A DNA stretch of 64,000 nucleotides from Methanobacteriaceae archaeon. Lineage in GTDB: Archaea > Methanobacteriota > Methanobacteria > Methanobacteriales > Methanobacteriaceae. A program made the translations under genes and the position numbers. Below are positions 20,082 through 29,566 of the stretch, piece by piece. Location of the stretch: assembly GCA_027318585.1 (NCBI GenBank), contig DAHVOW010000003.1, positions 1 to 64,000 on the forward strand, written 5' to 3'. The notes under the pieces were generated by a model that was given only the letters and a program-made list of their open reading frames with translations, did no database searches and was not told the DNA's origin. Positions within the stretch are counted from its first letter, which is position 1, and the number at the start of each line of letters is the position of its first letter.

Positions 20082-21458
20082 ATGAAACTTCTGGAAAAAT
20101 CCCAACTCATCAAAAATCAGGAAATAAAGGCAACGGAAAACCTGGAAACATTCTGTCAAACTATTGAAAATGATAACCCTGCAATCAATGCCTTTTTAGA
20201 GATAGATAAGGATCAGGCCATTGAAAGGGCTCAGGATATTGACTCTAAAATTGAAAAGGGGGAAAAAGTCGGTAAACTTGCCGGCCTGGTTATTGGAATA
20301 AAAAGCAACATCAACGTGGAAGATTTCCATATAACCGCAGCTTCCCGAACTCTAGAAAACTATCGGGGCAGTTATGATGCCACCGTGGTGAGTAGAATCA
20401 GAGAGGAAGATGGGATAATCATCGGCGTAACCAACATGGATGAATTCGCAGCTGGAAGTTCCACTGAAACATCTTACTTCGGCCCCACCCAGAATCCATC
20501 CGCTCCTGGCCTTATACCTGGAGGGTCCAGTGGTGGCAGCGCCGCAGCGGTGGCTGCGGGCATGTGTGATTTGGCTTTAGGGTCTGATACTGGGGGATCA
20601 ATAAGAAATCCGGCATCCCACTGTGGGGTTATGGGATTCAAACCCACTTATGGGGCGGTTTCAAGACAGGGGCTTCTGGATCTGGCCATGAGTCTGGACC
20701 AGATCGGGCCCTTTGCCCCGGATGTGACTGGGCTGGCACTTTTATTGGATGTTATAAGTGGACTGGATCCTAAAGAGTGCACAACCCTGGATTGGAAGGC
20801 TCCCCCTTATACCTCGGCAGTTCATGATCCGCTAGATCAGCTTAAAGGGGTCCGAGTGGGTGTAGTTAGTGAGTTTTTTGATGTATCGGATGGGCCTATA
20901 GTTAAAATTATTGAAGATCGACTTCAGGAATTGGAGGAGTCCGGGGCGGAACTAGTAGAATTAAACTTCGATTATCTTGATTTATGCCTACCTACCTACT
21001 ACTTGATTAACTATGTGGAATTTTTCTCAGCCACCCGGAAGTATGATGGTAGAAAATACGGGCACCGTATTGAAGAGGTCTGTGGAGAAGAAGTTCTCCG
21101 CCGGATACACATGGGATCCTACATAAGTCAGAAAGAATACAGCGGAAAATACTATAAAAAGGCATTGCAAGCTCGTTCTCTGATTAGAAAAGAAATTAAC
21201 AACTTATTATCTGGTGTGGATGTATTAATTGGCCCTACAGTTCCAAAATTACCTCATAAACTTGGAACGCATCTGGATCCCATGGAGATGTATGCCTATG
21301 ATGTTTTGACTGTGGTTGCCAACCTGGCCGGTATTCCCGCAGCCAGTGCACCTGCAGGATCGGTTGAGAATGTCCCGGTAGGTATGCAAATACAAGCCAA
21401 ACCCCAGGATGACCTTAAAATTCTGCAAATAATGTCTTTCATGGAGAACAACATTTAA
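20082..21458 (+). CDS. gatA: Asp-tRNA(Asn)/Glu-tRNA(Gln) amidotransferase subunit A
   Basis: The amidase signature is complete: Lys in GLVIGIKSN, GGSSGGSAAAVAAG, and the nucleophile Ser in SDTGGSIRNPA, which form the Ser-cisSer-Lys triad. GatA releases ammonia from glutamine for tRNA-dependent amidation. In methanogens the GatCAB complex mainly makes Asn-tRNA, because Gln-tRNA is made by GatDE. gatB and gatC are not in this window. Length of 458 residues is normal. Confidence 0.93.
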   Translation: MKLLEKSQLIKNQEIKATENLETFCQTIENDNPAINAFLEIDKDQAIERAQDIDSKIEKGEKVGKLAGLVIGIKSNINVEDFHITAASRTLENYRGSYDATVVSRIREEDGIIIGVTNMDEFAAGSSTETSYFGPTQNPSAPGLIPGGSSGGSAAAVAAGMCDLALGSDTGGSIRNPASHCGVMGFKPTYGAVSRQGLLDLAMSLDQIGPFAPDVTGLALLLDVISGLDPKECTTLDWKAPPYTSAVHDPLDQLKGVRVGVVSEFFDVSDGPIVKIIEDRLQELEESGAELVELNFDYLDLCLPTYYLINYVEFFSATRKYDGRKYGHRIEEVCGEEVLRRIHMGSYISQKEYSGKYYKKALQARSLIRKEINNLLSGVDVLIGPTVPKLPHKLGTHLDPMEMYAYDVLTVVANLAGIPAASAPAGSVENVPVGMQIQAKPQDDLKILQIMSFMENNI

Positions 21459-21532
21459 TTTTAAAAAAGATAATCAAAATACTCTACTAAAATTAAATAG
21501 TATTTTACAGTGAAAGATAGGAATAAAAACTC

Positions 21533-23035
21533 ATGAAAATTGGTCTTTTATATGTTCAGGGCGCTCTTCCTGCATTTGAGAATTTTGGAGGATTACCAAC
21601 TCATCTTGTCAAAAAAAACGGCAATATAAACGGTAAACCTGCCCACCAGATCTTGGATGCTTTGATAATTCCGGGTGGAAGCATTATCGAGTCAGGTAGT
21701 GTGAATCACTCCCTGAAAGGAGAGGTTAAGAACATGGCTCGTGATGGATCCTTCATATTGGGCATGTGCTCTGGATTTCAGGTGTTAGCAGAAAAAACAG
21801 ATATTGGCAGAAAATCCCCCTGCCCCATTATAAAAGATGGATTGGGACTTTTAAATGTTACTTTTCACCCCATGATCAGCAACGACCGTGTGGAGGCCGA
21901 GATAGTGGATGATTCGGTGCTTACCCAGGGATTAATCGGTCAGACCATCACTGGGTTTCATTGTCACACCTATGGCGATATAAGGGGAGAGGCACAGCCA
22001 ATAATGTATTCCCGGATCAAGAGGGCTGATTACCAGGATGACCCCAAAAAAGTCCTGTCTGGAGTTAGAAATGATGATGGAAACGTGGTGGGGACCATGA
22101 TACACGGGGCACTGGATGAAAATCCTGGTCTACGTAAAAACCTGCTCCGGTACCTGGACGCCACTGATGTTGACCTAAAAAATATTGAAAAACAAAACAA
22201 AGAGTTAATGAATAAATTGAGAAGTGAAATCGGCATCAACACCGGAATAAAGGCTGCTTATTTAAATAAAGACTCCATTAATAATCAGAAACTCCCACCA
22301 GCCCTTATGATGGCCAGTACTGGTTCAGATTCTGGTAAAACATTCCTTACCACAGGATTAGTAGGAGCCCTGCGTAAAAGAGGTTACCGGATAGCGGTGT
22401 TGAAGGTCGGTCCCGATGTGAGGGACCTGGTACCTTCCCTATACCTTAATAAGGAAAATATGGAGCCTTTTTCTTCCATACAAATCGGAAGTTTGGGTTG
22501 GAAGGACCTGCCACAAATTTTAAGAGATCTTAAAACTCGAAACTACCATTTGGTCATTATAGAGGGTGTTATGAGTATATTCACCGGTCTCTTAAACGAG
22601 AAAATTCCTTTTTCCGCTGCGGAAATCGCAAAATCTGCCCATATCCCGGTGGTTTTAATTTCTGGCTGTAACAAAGGAGGTATAGAAACCGCTGCCCTGG
22701 ATCTGGCTAGTCACGTGGAGATGATGCAGAAATTAGGCATAAAGACCCGGGGAGTTATCCTCAACAAGGTCTACCATAATGGCATAGCCCAGGAAGCCTT
22801 GGATTACCTGAAAAAAAAGACCCAGTTGGAGTTGGTTACTTCGGTACCGAAGGTTAAAATGGATGTCCGGGGCGGGACCCCGGAGGTGGAAATAAAACTG
22901 GATGATTTCTGTCTGAATGCAATGAGAACGGTTGAAAAATATTTAAACCCCGAAGATTTGATGGGACTAGCAGAAGTTCCTCTATTCCGGGGATATATGT
23001 CCTATGCAGATATTTTAAGCCGGTTTAATGGATAG
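21533..23035 (+). CDS. CobB/CobQ-like protein with domains in swapped order
   Basis: Residues 1-210 form a class I glutamine amidotransferase domain with nucleophile Cys79 (GMCSGFQ) and a candidate His191 (GTMIHGALDEN). Residues 255-500 form a dethiobiotin synthetase/CobB-like P-loop domain with Walker A at 261-270 (ASTGSDSGKT). Classical CobB, CobQ and CfbB place the P-loop domain first and the amidotransferase last, so this is the reverse order. An ATP-dependent amidation of a carboxylate is expected, possibly on a tetrapyrrole or other cofactor. Databases may call it cobyrinate a,c-diamide synthase, but the substrate is uncertain. Confidence 0.8.
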   Translation: MKIGLLYVQGALPAFENFGGLPTHLVKKNGNINGKPAHQILDALIIPGGSIIESGSVNHSLKGEVKNMARDGSFILGMCSGFQVLAEKTDIGRKSPCPIIKDGLGLLNVTFHPMISNDRVEAEIVDDSVLTQGLIGQTITGFHCHTYGDIRGEAQPIMYSRIKRADYQDDPKKVLSGVRNDDGNVVGTMIHGALDENPGLRKNLLRYLDATDVDLKNIEKQNKELMNKLRSEIGINTGIKAAYLNKDSINNQKLPPALMMASTGSDSGKTFLTTGLVGALRKRGYRIAVLKVGPDVRDLVPSLYLNKENMEPFSSIQIGSLGWKDLPQILRDLKTRNYHLVIIEGVMSIFTGLLNEKIPFSAAEIAKSAHIPVVLISGCNKGGIETAALDLASHVEMMQKLGIKTRGVILNKVYHNGIAQEALDYLKKKTQLELVTSVPKVKMDVRGGTPEVEIKLDDFCLNAMRTVEKYLNPEDLMGLAEVPLFRGYMSYADILSRFNG

Positions 23036-23075
23036 GGGTCAATGGGAAAAAGATAGAAATAAAAAAAATTATGAA

Positions 23076-23753
23076 TTAGTCTTTTTTAAACTCCTGGTAG
23101 GCTTCAATAACTTCTGCACCACTTAAAAAGACCATTCCCTCTTTTTCTGCATACTTTTCAACTTCATCGGTGGGTAAGGAGTCCCCGGTGGCATCGTCCA
23201 TCATCTCACAACACACTGCTACCTGGGTAAGGCCACACATCTCAGCCAGGGCCACACTCATTTCGGTATGCCCTTTTCTTTTTAATAAAAGTCCCTCTGC
23301 TGCTCTTAAAAGGGTCACGTGTCCTGGAGATCTGAAATACTTTCCAAATTCGTCCCCATTTTTGTTTTTTGCCATTTTGGCTAACTCATTAATGGTCAGG
23401 GTTCGGTCGTTATCGGTGATGCCGGTGAATGTTTTTCGGTGATTCACGGTTATGGAAAAGGCTGATTTTTCATCGTAGGGGATGTCGGTGGGGGATAGTT
23501 CGGTGAGAACCGGAAACTTTGGACTTGCAGCTTCCATTATGTCGGTCATAAATGGAACTCTCAAGTCGTTGGCCACTGCAGCGGATAAGGGAACACATAT
23601 AAGTCCTCCAGCATCGTTCCTCATCCTGGCGATTTGTGAGGAGTTTATGAATTCCCCGGCAACGATCATATCCGTTTCTCTTTCCCGATTATCATCATCA
23701 AAGATTAAAACGATTTCTCCTTTTTTATAAGCATCTAGAACCTTTTTTATCAT
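23076..23753 (-). CDS. ribB: 3,4-dihydroxy-2-butanone 4-phosphate synthase
   Basis: RibB converts ribulose 5-phosphate to formate and the four-carbon precursor of lumazine in riboflavin synthesis. The key motif DDDNRERETDM is present, followed by MRNDAGGLICVPL, FSITVNH and RSPGHVTLLRAAEGLLLKR, with the metal-binding His near GHTE. Length (225 residues) fits the monofunctional enzyme. It is followed upstream in the same operon by ribK, so riboflavin and FMN synthesis genes are together. Confidence 0.95.
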   Translation of the reverse strand: MIKKVLDAYKKGEIVLIFDDDNRERETDMIVAGEFINSSQIARMRNDAGGLICVPLSAAVANDLRVPFMTDIMEAASPKFPVLTELSPTDIPYDEKSAFSITVNHRKTFTGITDNDRTLTINELAKMAKNKNGDEFGKYFRSPGHVTLLRAAEGLLLKRKGHTEMSVALAEMCGLTQVAVCCEMMDDATGDSLPTDEVEKYAEKEGMVFLSGAEVIEAYQEFKKD

Positions 23754-23788
23754 TTAATCACGCTCATAACTTGTATAAATAATTCAAA

Positions 23789-24172
23789 CTAATTATAATC
23801 TAATATTTCCAGAGTCACTAGATCTCCGTCCCGAAGATTCAGAGACTTTCTGAGATTCAGAGAAGCAATAAATTCCAGAATTTCAGAATTATGATGGGTT
23901 TTGACAGGGAAAACTAGAGCTCCATCGACGTCATCATTTATTCTGGCTTTTATTAATTTAACATCGCCAAAATTGCCTTTTCCTTTAACAGTATCCATCT
24001 TTTCTTTTAGTCCATCTATTCTATGGGCACTGTCCTTACTAATTTTAAGATTCAGTGTGCCCGGAAATGGTTCAAATCCAAGTATCCCCATAAATTGGAC
24101 TTTATAGGCATCTAAAGACATGAAGTATTGGCCTTTGCTGTCACCGGAAATTATTTCTCCCTGAATTTTCAT
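23789..24172 (-). CDS. ribK: CTP-dependent riboflavin kinase
   Basis: The 127-residue protein matches the archaeal RibK family (DUF120 fold), which phosphorylates riboflavin with CTP rather than ATP. Motifs are IQGEIISGDSKGQYF near the start, LGFEPFPGTLNLKI and LRDGDLVTLEIL near the end. The ATG at 24172 aligns with the known N-terminus of the Methanocaldococcus enzyme and avoids the overlap with nfi that a TTG at 24208 would create. It sits between nfi and ribB on one strand. Confidence 0.93.
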   Translation of the reverse strand: MKIQGEIISGDSKGQYFMSLDAYKVQFMGILGFEPFPGTLNLKISKDSAHRIDGLKEKMDTVKGKGNFGDVKLIKARINDDVDGALVFPVKTHHNSEILEFIASLNLRKSLNLRDGDLVTLEILDYN

Positions 24173-24191
24173 TCCAATCACTTTAGTTGGT

Positions 24192-24857
24192 TTATATGAT
24201 GTTATCAATCGCTATTTTTTGTTTAAACGTTTCTGTTGCCAGCAAATGGGCTTGACGCAACGGTTCTGGAGTATAATAAATACTACTCCTCGTTATAACT
24301 TCTAAAGCAGTGTTTAAAGATATTTTATGGCCAACACTCACATAATTTCTCCTAAAAAAGGCCCCCAAAACTTGGTTAGAGTCAAGTATGAGTTGGGCTG
24401 TTTCTTTTTCCGGGTATGGTTGACTGGCTTGGTGTATATATCTACCTTTAATTAACCTTTTTGCCACCCCCAGGGTGGGAACATCTAGAAGAACTCCCAC
24501 ATGAGAAGCCAGCCCAAAACCGCGAGGATGGAGTATTCCATGGCCATTAACCATTAAAACATCAAAATCTGATCCAATCTTTTCTAAAACGGATATAGTT
24601 GCGTTTACTTCTCTAAAACCTAAAAAACCAGGAATATAAGGAAATTCCATATCCACCCGGATGGTTTGTTTCTCCAGAACTTCATGATCATCCAGTTCCA
24701 GGACTACTGCCGCAGCCACGGCCATATTGGCTAAGGAAAAGGATACATCCACTCCGGCAACGGTGTCCAAGTTTTCAAAACAATCTTTGCTAATCACCTG
24801 GCGGGCCAGGGTGTTTTGTATGTTGTATAAGTGTTGTATAAGGTTAAATGAGCACAT
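24192..24857 (-). CDS. nfi: Endonuclease V (deoxyinosine 3'-endonuclease)
   Basis: Endonuclease V motifs appear in order: AGVDVSF with the first catalytic Asp, YIPGFLGFRE with the PYIP wedge and catalytic Glu, and VNGHGILHPRGFGLASHVG. A further Lys/Arg-rich segment GVAKRLIKGRY follows. The enzyme nicks DNA (or RNA) one base 3' of inosine, removing deamination damage. Length is 221 residues as expected. It precedes ribK by 19 bases. Confidence 0.95.
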   Translation of the reverse strand: MCSFNLIQHLYNIQNTLARQVISKDCFENLDTVAGVDVSFSLANMAVAAAVVLELDDHEVLEKQTIRVDMEFPYIPGFLGFREVNATISVLEKIGSDFDVLMVNGHGILHPRGFGLASHVGVLLDVPTLGVAKRLIKGRYIHQASQPYPEKETAQLILDSNQVLGAFFRRNYVSVGHKISLNTALEVITRSSIYYTPEPLRQAHLLATETFKQKIAIDNII

Positions 24858-24899
24858 ACGCTTTTTAAATCCCGCAATTATTTAATAAAAAGAGGGTTA

Positions 24900-26495
24900 T
24901 TATAGGGTTCGAACAGTGATGGTGCAGAAGATAGGTCCTCTAATATCAATTTCCAGGTTGTTACTGGTTATATAACGCAATGCCACCTTATCCAGCATCA
25001 AGTTAACGTCTGAAAGTGCCTTGGCTATGGTGGTGCGGATTTTTACACTTTCCAATCCACTAATCACCATCTCTTCTGCCCGGTAAGCAGCCTGTGCTGC
25101 CACTCCATCCATATAACTAATCCCGGTTTTAACACCATTTAGAATGGCATTCCGGGACAATTCGTCATCAACCTCTTTCCGGGTGGGTACTCCCACAATA
25201 TTGCCCTCAAAAACGTAGATCTCATTCCAGGCAGCAGGACCTAAAAGTTTAGTCCCCTTCTCCGGCTCAATAATATCTAATTGTATTTCTTTTCCCAGGA
25301 AACTGCCCTTAAAGACGGTGAATTCACAGGGAGAATCAGCATCCCCATGTTCTATCAGAGCCTGAAGAATGCTCTCCATTAAATTTTTCCCCTCTTCAGT
25401 CACTGGATAAAGGTTTACGCGTAATAAGGATGCCATTTCGCGGTCACTCATCTTCCATGGTGCGTATATTTGGGGATAAACCATTTCCCGAACATCTTTA
25501 TATCCATGGAGGATCATAGCAATTCTTTCGGCTCCCACACCCAGATTCATGACTTGTTGGTCTATCCCATAACGTGAAAGGGCGATAGGGGAATATAAAC
25601 CGAAGGTGGCCACTTCCACCCAATCCTTCAGCTGCGGATGATACCCATACACCTCGGTCTGGGTTTCAGGTATGTAGTACTTTGATTTTTTTAAGTCGGG
25701 TTGGAAACGGAATTTTTCAAAACCAAAATGTTCTAAAAGACTCTCTGATACGGCCATACCCACATCCAAGCTCACCTCCTCATCCATCCATATACAGGAG
25801 GCCGAGTGATAGGTCATAAGGTGGCTGGAATCCTCTTTCTGCTCTCTTCGGAAGCATCTGTCAATGGAAAACAACTTAAGGGGCATTACCCGGTTTTTAT
25901 ACAAATTTTCCAGAGTTATGAACCATCCCGAAGTCATATGTGAACGTAAGGTGGTCTTACTGGCTACAGGTTTCAGCTCATGGAATTCGGGAAACACCCG
26001 TTCTAGTATCCTCATTCCCATCTCATTTTCTACTTCCAGGGCGCTGGAGAGATCCAGTACCAGATCATCCCCACTGGTATCTCCCTTTTTATACTGGCGG
26101 AAGACATCCTGGAGACCGTTTATCTTTTCTTCATTCAGCTGAACTCCCAGTCCCTCGATTTTCTCAATTTTATCAATACCCAGTCCAATATCCGGCCGGG
26201 GCAGCCCCGCCAAGTAGAAGCAACGGTCCAGAACAGCAGGGGCTTCTGGTCCAAATTGACGATAAACATGGTCTTCTTCAATAAAGAGGGGATTTATGGT
26301 CTCTTCAAAGCCCAGCATCAAGTAAGCCTGCCTTAATTCCCATATGGTGTCGTATAGGTGGTTGGTTTTCCCGGTTTTTAGAACTAGACGGGGATATTCA
26401 TCATCATGGTGTGGATTTTTTAGGGTGCTGGCGGTTTCAATCCAGGCTTTTTCAAAATCCCTTTTAGCCAGCTTTATTATTTCCTTTTTCTTCAG
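24900..26495 (-). CDS. sepS: O-phosphoserine-tRNA(Cys) ligase (SepRS), apparently with a CTG start
   Basis: This class II synthetase charges tRNA-Cys with O-phosphoserine; SepCysS then makes Cys-tRNA. It is a hallmark of methanogens lacking CysRS. Visible are RQFGPEAPAVLDRCFYLAGLPRPDIG, the motif 2 region IDRCFRREQKEDSSHL and the motif 3 GVGAERIAMIL. The first ATG/GTG/TTG in frame (26321) would lose about 58 conserved residues. Upstream the frame stays open, encoding KKKEIIKLAKRDFEKAW and LRQAYLMLGFEET. The only start with a ribosome site is CTG at 26495, preceded by GGGAGG at seven bases. Total is then 531 residues, the family's normal size. Confidence 0.93.
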   Translation of the reverse strand: MKKKEIIKLAKRDFEKAWIETASTLKNPHHDDEYPRLVLKTGKTNHLYDTIWELRQAYLMLGFEETINPLFIEEDHVYRQFGPEAPAVLDRCFYLAGLPRPDIGLGIDKIEKIEGLGVQLNEEKINGLQDVFRQYKKGDTSGDDLVLDLSSALEVENEMGMRILERVFPEFHELKPVASKTTLRSHMTSGWFITLENLYKNRVMPLKLFSIDRCFRREQKEDSSHLMTYHSASCIWMDEEVSLDVGMAVSESLLEHFGFEKFRFQPDLKKSKYYIPETQTEVYGYHPQLKDWVEVATFGLYSPIALSRYGIDQQVMNLGVGAERIAMILHGYKDVREMVYPQIYAPWKMSDREMASLLRVNLYPVTEEGKNLMESILQALIEHGDADSPCEFTVFKGSFLGKEIQLDIIEPEKGTKLLGPAAWNEIYVFEGNIVGVPTRKEVDDELSRNAILNGVKTGISYMDGVAAQAAYRAEEMVISGLESVKIRTTIAKALSDVNLMLDKVALRYITSNNLEIDIRGPIFCTITVRTL

Positions 26496-26602
26496 TGAAC
26501 TGCCTCCCGTGCTTCTAATATAATAGAAAATAGATTTCTATCCCTTTTATATCTAGCCTCAGGAGGCATAAATTAAATAGGCGCCAAGGCCAAGTGCATA
26601 AT

Positions 26603-28249
26603 ATGGAAAGGGAAACCTATCCCGCTGACGTTCTGGTCATTGGATCTGGTGGAGCGGGCTGTAGAGCAGCCATTGAGGCTAGTAAACATGGATGTGATGT
26701 TATAATAGTTTCGAAGGGGCTGTCCTTCAAATCAGGATGTACTACTCTGGCTGAGGGGGGTTACAATGCTGCATTTGCCTATGTGGATGAGAAGGACAGT
26801 ACTGAAGCCCATTTACAGGACACCCTCCGGGGTGGAGGTTACCTTAACGACAAAAAACTGGCCCGAATCCTGGTCGAAGAGGCTCTGGCAGGATTGAATG
26901 AACTGGAAGGATTTGGGGCCCTGTTTGATCGACAAGAATCCGGATTACTCAATCAAAGACCATTCGGTGGCCAGACCTATCGCCGTACCTGTTTTCAGGG
27001 GGACCGTACTGGTCATGAAATGATGACCGCCCTCAAGGAAGAAGTGATTAAAGAAGACATCCCTACCGTGGAGGAAGTGATGATCACCTCTCTGCTCTGG
27101 GATGAAGAGGGACAAGTGGCTGGTGCTTGTGGATTTTCACTCCGGAGCACAGACTTTCTGGTATTTGAAGCTTCATCAACGATATTGGCTACTGGTGGGG
27201 CGGGATGGCTTTACCCCGTAACTTCTAATGCGCTCCAAAAGACCGGTGATGGATATGCCTTGGCTTACCGTGCCGGGGCGGATCTTTTGGACATGGAGCA
27301 GGTGCAATTCCATCCTACGGGGATGTTATATCCTGACTCCCGAAGGGGGGTGCTGGTAACCGAAGCGGTCCGTGGAGAGGGGGGAAAATTGATTAACGCT
27401 CTTGGGGAGCGTTTCATGGCCAATTATGATCCTCGGGGGGAGCTAGCCACCCGGGACGTGGTGGCCCGTTCAATTTACAATGAAATCCGGGAGGGAAGGG
27501 GCACCGAAAGGGGGGGAGTGTACCTAGACGTCACCCACCTTCCTGCGGAGCTCATCGAGGAAAAATTGGAGACCATGCTCTTCCAGTTTCTGGATGTGGG
27601 TTTGGACATTCGTAAAGAGCCCATGGAAGTAGCACCTACCGCTCACCATGTCATGGGGGGTTCCCTCATCACCGCTAACTGTGCAACAACGATAAAAAAT
27701 TTATTTGCTGCTGGTGAAGCTGCAGGAGGAGTACACGGTGCAAATCGTCTGGGAGGAAATGCCCTGGCTGAAACCCAGGTCTTCGGAAGAAGATCTGGTG
27801 AAGCGGCTGCAAAAAATGCATTAAAGTCATCGGCTTCCATAGACAAGGGGCAATTAGGGCTGGAAGAGGATAGAATATCTGATCTATTTAAAGAAGGTGA
27901 TTTATACCCTCATCAAATAAAAAAAGAGCTCCAGGACATTATGTGGGGCAAAGTAGCCATTATTAGAAACGAAAAAGGATTAAATTCTGCCCTGGCCCAA
28001 ATAATTGAACTGAAATCCAGGATGGACCGTCTCATGGTCCCGGATGGAAAAGGATTTAACCGTTACCTTCAGGATGCATTGGAGCTAGCAAACATGTTAC
28101 TGGTAGCAGAATTAGTTACCCGATCAGCAACCATAAGAAAAGAAAGCCGGGGCTCTCATTATAGGGAAGACTACCCCGAAACCCGGAAAGAATGGAACAA
28201 AAGTATTGTCCTGAATAAAGAAAGAGACTTAAGGTTTATTGAGAGATAA
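26603..28249 (+). CDS. tfrA: Fumarate reductase (CoM/CoB)-type flavoprotein subunit
   Basis: The N-terminus has the FAD-binding motif VIGSGGAGCRAAIEA. The succinate dehydrogenase/fumarate reductase signatures follow: the catalytic region QFHPTGM, EAVRGEGG, HHVMGG and GANRLGGNALAETQVFGRRSG, and a helical C-terminal domain. In Methanobacteriales the soluble thiol:fumarate reductase TfrAB reduces fumarate with coenzymes M and B. A TfrB-like iron-sulfur subunit is not adjacent, so TfrA is probable but another member of the family is possible. The start could also be the GTG at 26594; neither has a clear ribosome site at normal distance (GGAGG lies about 30 bases upstream). Confidence 0.8.
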   Translation: MERETYPADVLVIGSGGAGCRAAIEASKHGCDVIIVSKGLSFKSGCTTLAEGGYNAAFAYVDEKDSTEAHLQDTLRGGGYLNDKKLARILVEEALAGLNELEGFGALFDRQESGLLNQRPFGGQTYRRTCFQGDRTGHEMMTALKEEVIKEDIPTVEEVMITSLLWDEEGQVAGACGFSLRSTDFLVFEASSTILATGGAGWLYPVTSNALQKTGDGYALAYRAGADLLDMEQVQFHPTGMLYPDSRRGVLVTEAVRGEGGKLINALGERFMANYDPRGELATRDVVARSIYNEIREGRGTERGGVYLDVTHLPAELIEEKLETMLFQFLDVGLDIRKEPMEVAPTAHHVMGGSLITANCATTIKNLFAAGEAAGGVHGANRLGGNALAETQVFGRRSGEAAAKNALKSSASIDKGQLGLEEDRISDLFKEGDLYPHQIKKELQDIMWGKVAIIRNEKGLNSALAQIIELKSRMDRLMVPDGKGFNRYLQDALELANMLLVAELVTRSATIRKESRGSHYREDYPETRKEWNKSIVLNKERDLRFIER

Positions 28250-28258
28250 AAAGAAGCA

Positions 28259-28330
28259 TGCCCTGACCGGGACTTGAACCCGGGTAATAGGATCCGCAAT
28301 CCTACGTGATATCCGCTACACTATCAGGGC
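28259..28330 (-). tRNA. tRNA-Arg (anticodon GCG)
   Basis: A cloverleaf is clear on the minus strand: acceptor stem GCCCTGA/TCAGGGC, D arm GTGTAGCGGATATCAC, anticodon arm TAGGA-TTGCGGA-TCCTA with anticodon GCG (reads CGC/CGU) and T arm CCGGG-TTCAAGT-CCCGG. The discriminator base is A and the CCA end is not encoded. No intron is seen. It lies between the convergent tfrA-like and HIT genes. Confidence 0.95.
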
Positions 28331-28371
28331 ATTTTAAAACTAGAGTACACTAATTTTAGCGACTTATGATA

Positions 28372-28857
28372 CTATGCCGTTTTTCTATTTAAATATTTAA
28401 GGTACTTCCTGATCCTAGCAACTATTTCTGTTTTAAGATCTTCACAGAGGAGAAGAGGTTCTCCTCGGGCTTTCATGGTACTTTCACCAAAGTTGGGGTC
28501 CTCAAAAATATGATCTTTAAATTTAACTGGCTTTTTATAACGCGGTATCACATGCCAGTGCAGATGACAATCCGGAGGATCCTTTTGGTACCCGGAGTTT
28601 AAAAGACACCCCCAGTTGAACATGGTTACTGAAAAGGCTTTTTTCAGTGCTGACTCTAAATCTGGTACAATTTCGATGAAATCTAACCATTCAGATTTTT
28701 TTAAACATGATAAACTATCTTCATCTCTTTTAAGGGCCACAACACAGGTACCCAGGTTGCGTTGGTCTGGAGCCAGTAGTACCAGCCAGTACTCAGTTTC
28801 AACTAAGGGGTCGCCGTAGTTGTACTTTTTAAGTCTATCAAAATACTCACATTCCAT
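28372..28857 (-). CDS. HIT superfamily protein
   Basis: The sequence CHLHWHVIPRY carries the histidine triad (HxHxH), which marks HIT nucleotide hydrolases or transferases such as Ap4A hydrolases and GalT relatives. The rest of the 161-residue protein (YWLVLLAPDQRNLGTCVVALKR near the N-terminus) fits a HIT fold. It probably cleaves a nucleotide phosphate bond in the cytoplasm. Its substrate is not evident from the sequence. Confidence 0.8.
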   Translation of the reverse strand: MECEYFDRLKKYNYGDPLVETEYWLVLLAPDQRNLGTCVVALKRDEDSLSCLKKSEWLDFIEIVPDLESALKKAFSVTMFNWGCLLNSGYQKDPPDCHLHWHVIPRYKKPVKFKDHIFEDPNFGESTMKARGEPLLLCEDLKTEIVARIRKYLKYLNRKTA

Positions 28858-28900
28858 AAACGTAGTTATTGTTCTTTAAAAATAAAAATTTAAAAAAGGT

Positions 28901-29509
28901 TTACCAGTATCCCATTAACAGTGAAATCTGAAGTGCAGTTAAAACGAAACCCAGAATAGTGCCGATTATAACCTGCCAGGGAGTGTGTCGCTTAAGATGA
29001 ACCCTGCTCCACCCCACCACTGGTACTAAGAGAGTTAAGATAAGTCCTGGCCAGCCAAAAAGGTAAATTAAAGCGGTTAATGGGCCGGCTATGCCCATGG
29101 CGTGGATGCTTATCTTCCAGTGCCGGTTGATAAGAAACACCACACTGGTATTGACTAGATAACACACCATCAAAACCGTGGTTAAAGCCGGAGCAGCAAT
29201 TAGGTACAACACCACTACACCTATAATATAGGATAAAATCACCAGTAGAAGGGGATAAAATCGGTCTTCCTTCACAGGCATGTCTCTGTCTATATTTTCA
29301 CGCTTAGTCCATATGGATCCGATTATAATGGGCATTACCCCTGCGAAAAAGGCGCTGATAATGGCATAAATTGCCCAGGAGCCGTCTGGCACTAGAATGT
29401 AATTTATGGTCACAAAAACAACAATGGCCACTAGGGGGGCGTTGCTGATGGTGGATATAAACTCTGCCAAAGCTTCTTTGTTAATTCCAATATTTTTACT
29501 ACTATCCAT
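28901..29509 (-). CDS. PAP2-like membrane protein
   Basis: Six hydrophobic segments carry traces of the PAP2 phosphatase motifs: KEDRFYP (motif 1, K...R.P), SIHAMGIAG (motif 2) and SRVHLKRHTPWQVIIG (motif 3, SR....H). Motif 2 lacks the classical PSGH, and the Asp of motif 3 is replaced by Gln (PWQV). It may be a degenerate or specialised lipid phosphatase. The family usually removes phosphate from isoprenoid or lipid carriers at the membrane. Confidence 0.65.
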   Translation of the reverse strand: MDSSKNIGINKEALAEFISTISNAPLVAIVVFVTINYILVPDGSWAIYAIISAFFAGVMPIIIGSIWTKRENIDRDMPVKEDRFYPLLLVILSYIIGVVVLYLIAAPALTTVLMVCYLVNTSVVFLINRHWKISIHAMGIAGPLTALIYLFGWPGLILTLLVPVVGWSRVHLKRHTPWQVIIGTILGFVLTALQISLLMGYW

Positions 29510-29566
29510 GTTATCTGTTATAATAGAAATGACAGCTACTGCATTTAAAAATTATTAAATTTAAGC

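Noticed and set aside
26321..26495. Start of sepS at the TTG 26321
   Set aside because: It would remove conserved SepRS residues that are encoded in frame upstream, and it lacks a good ribosome site.
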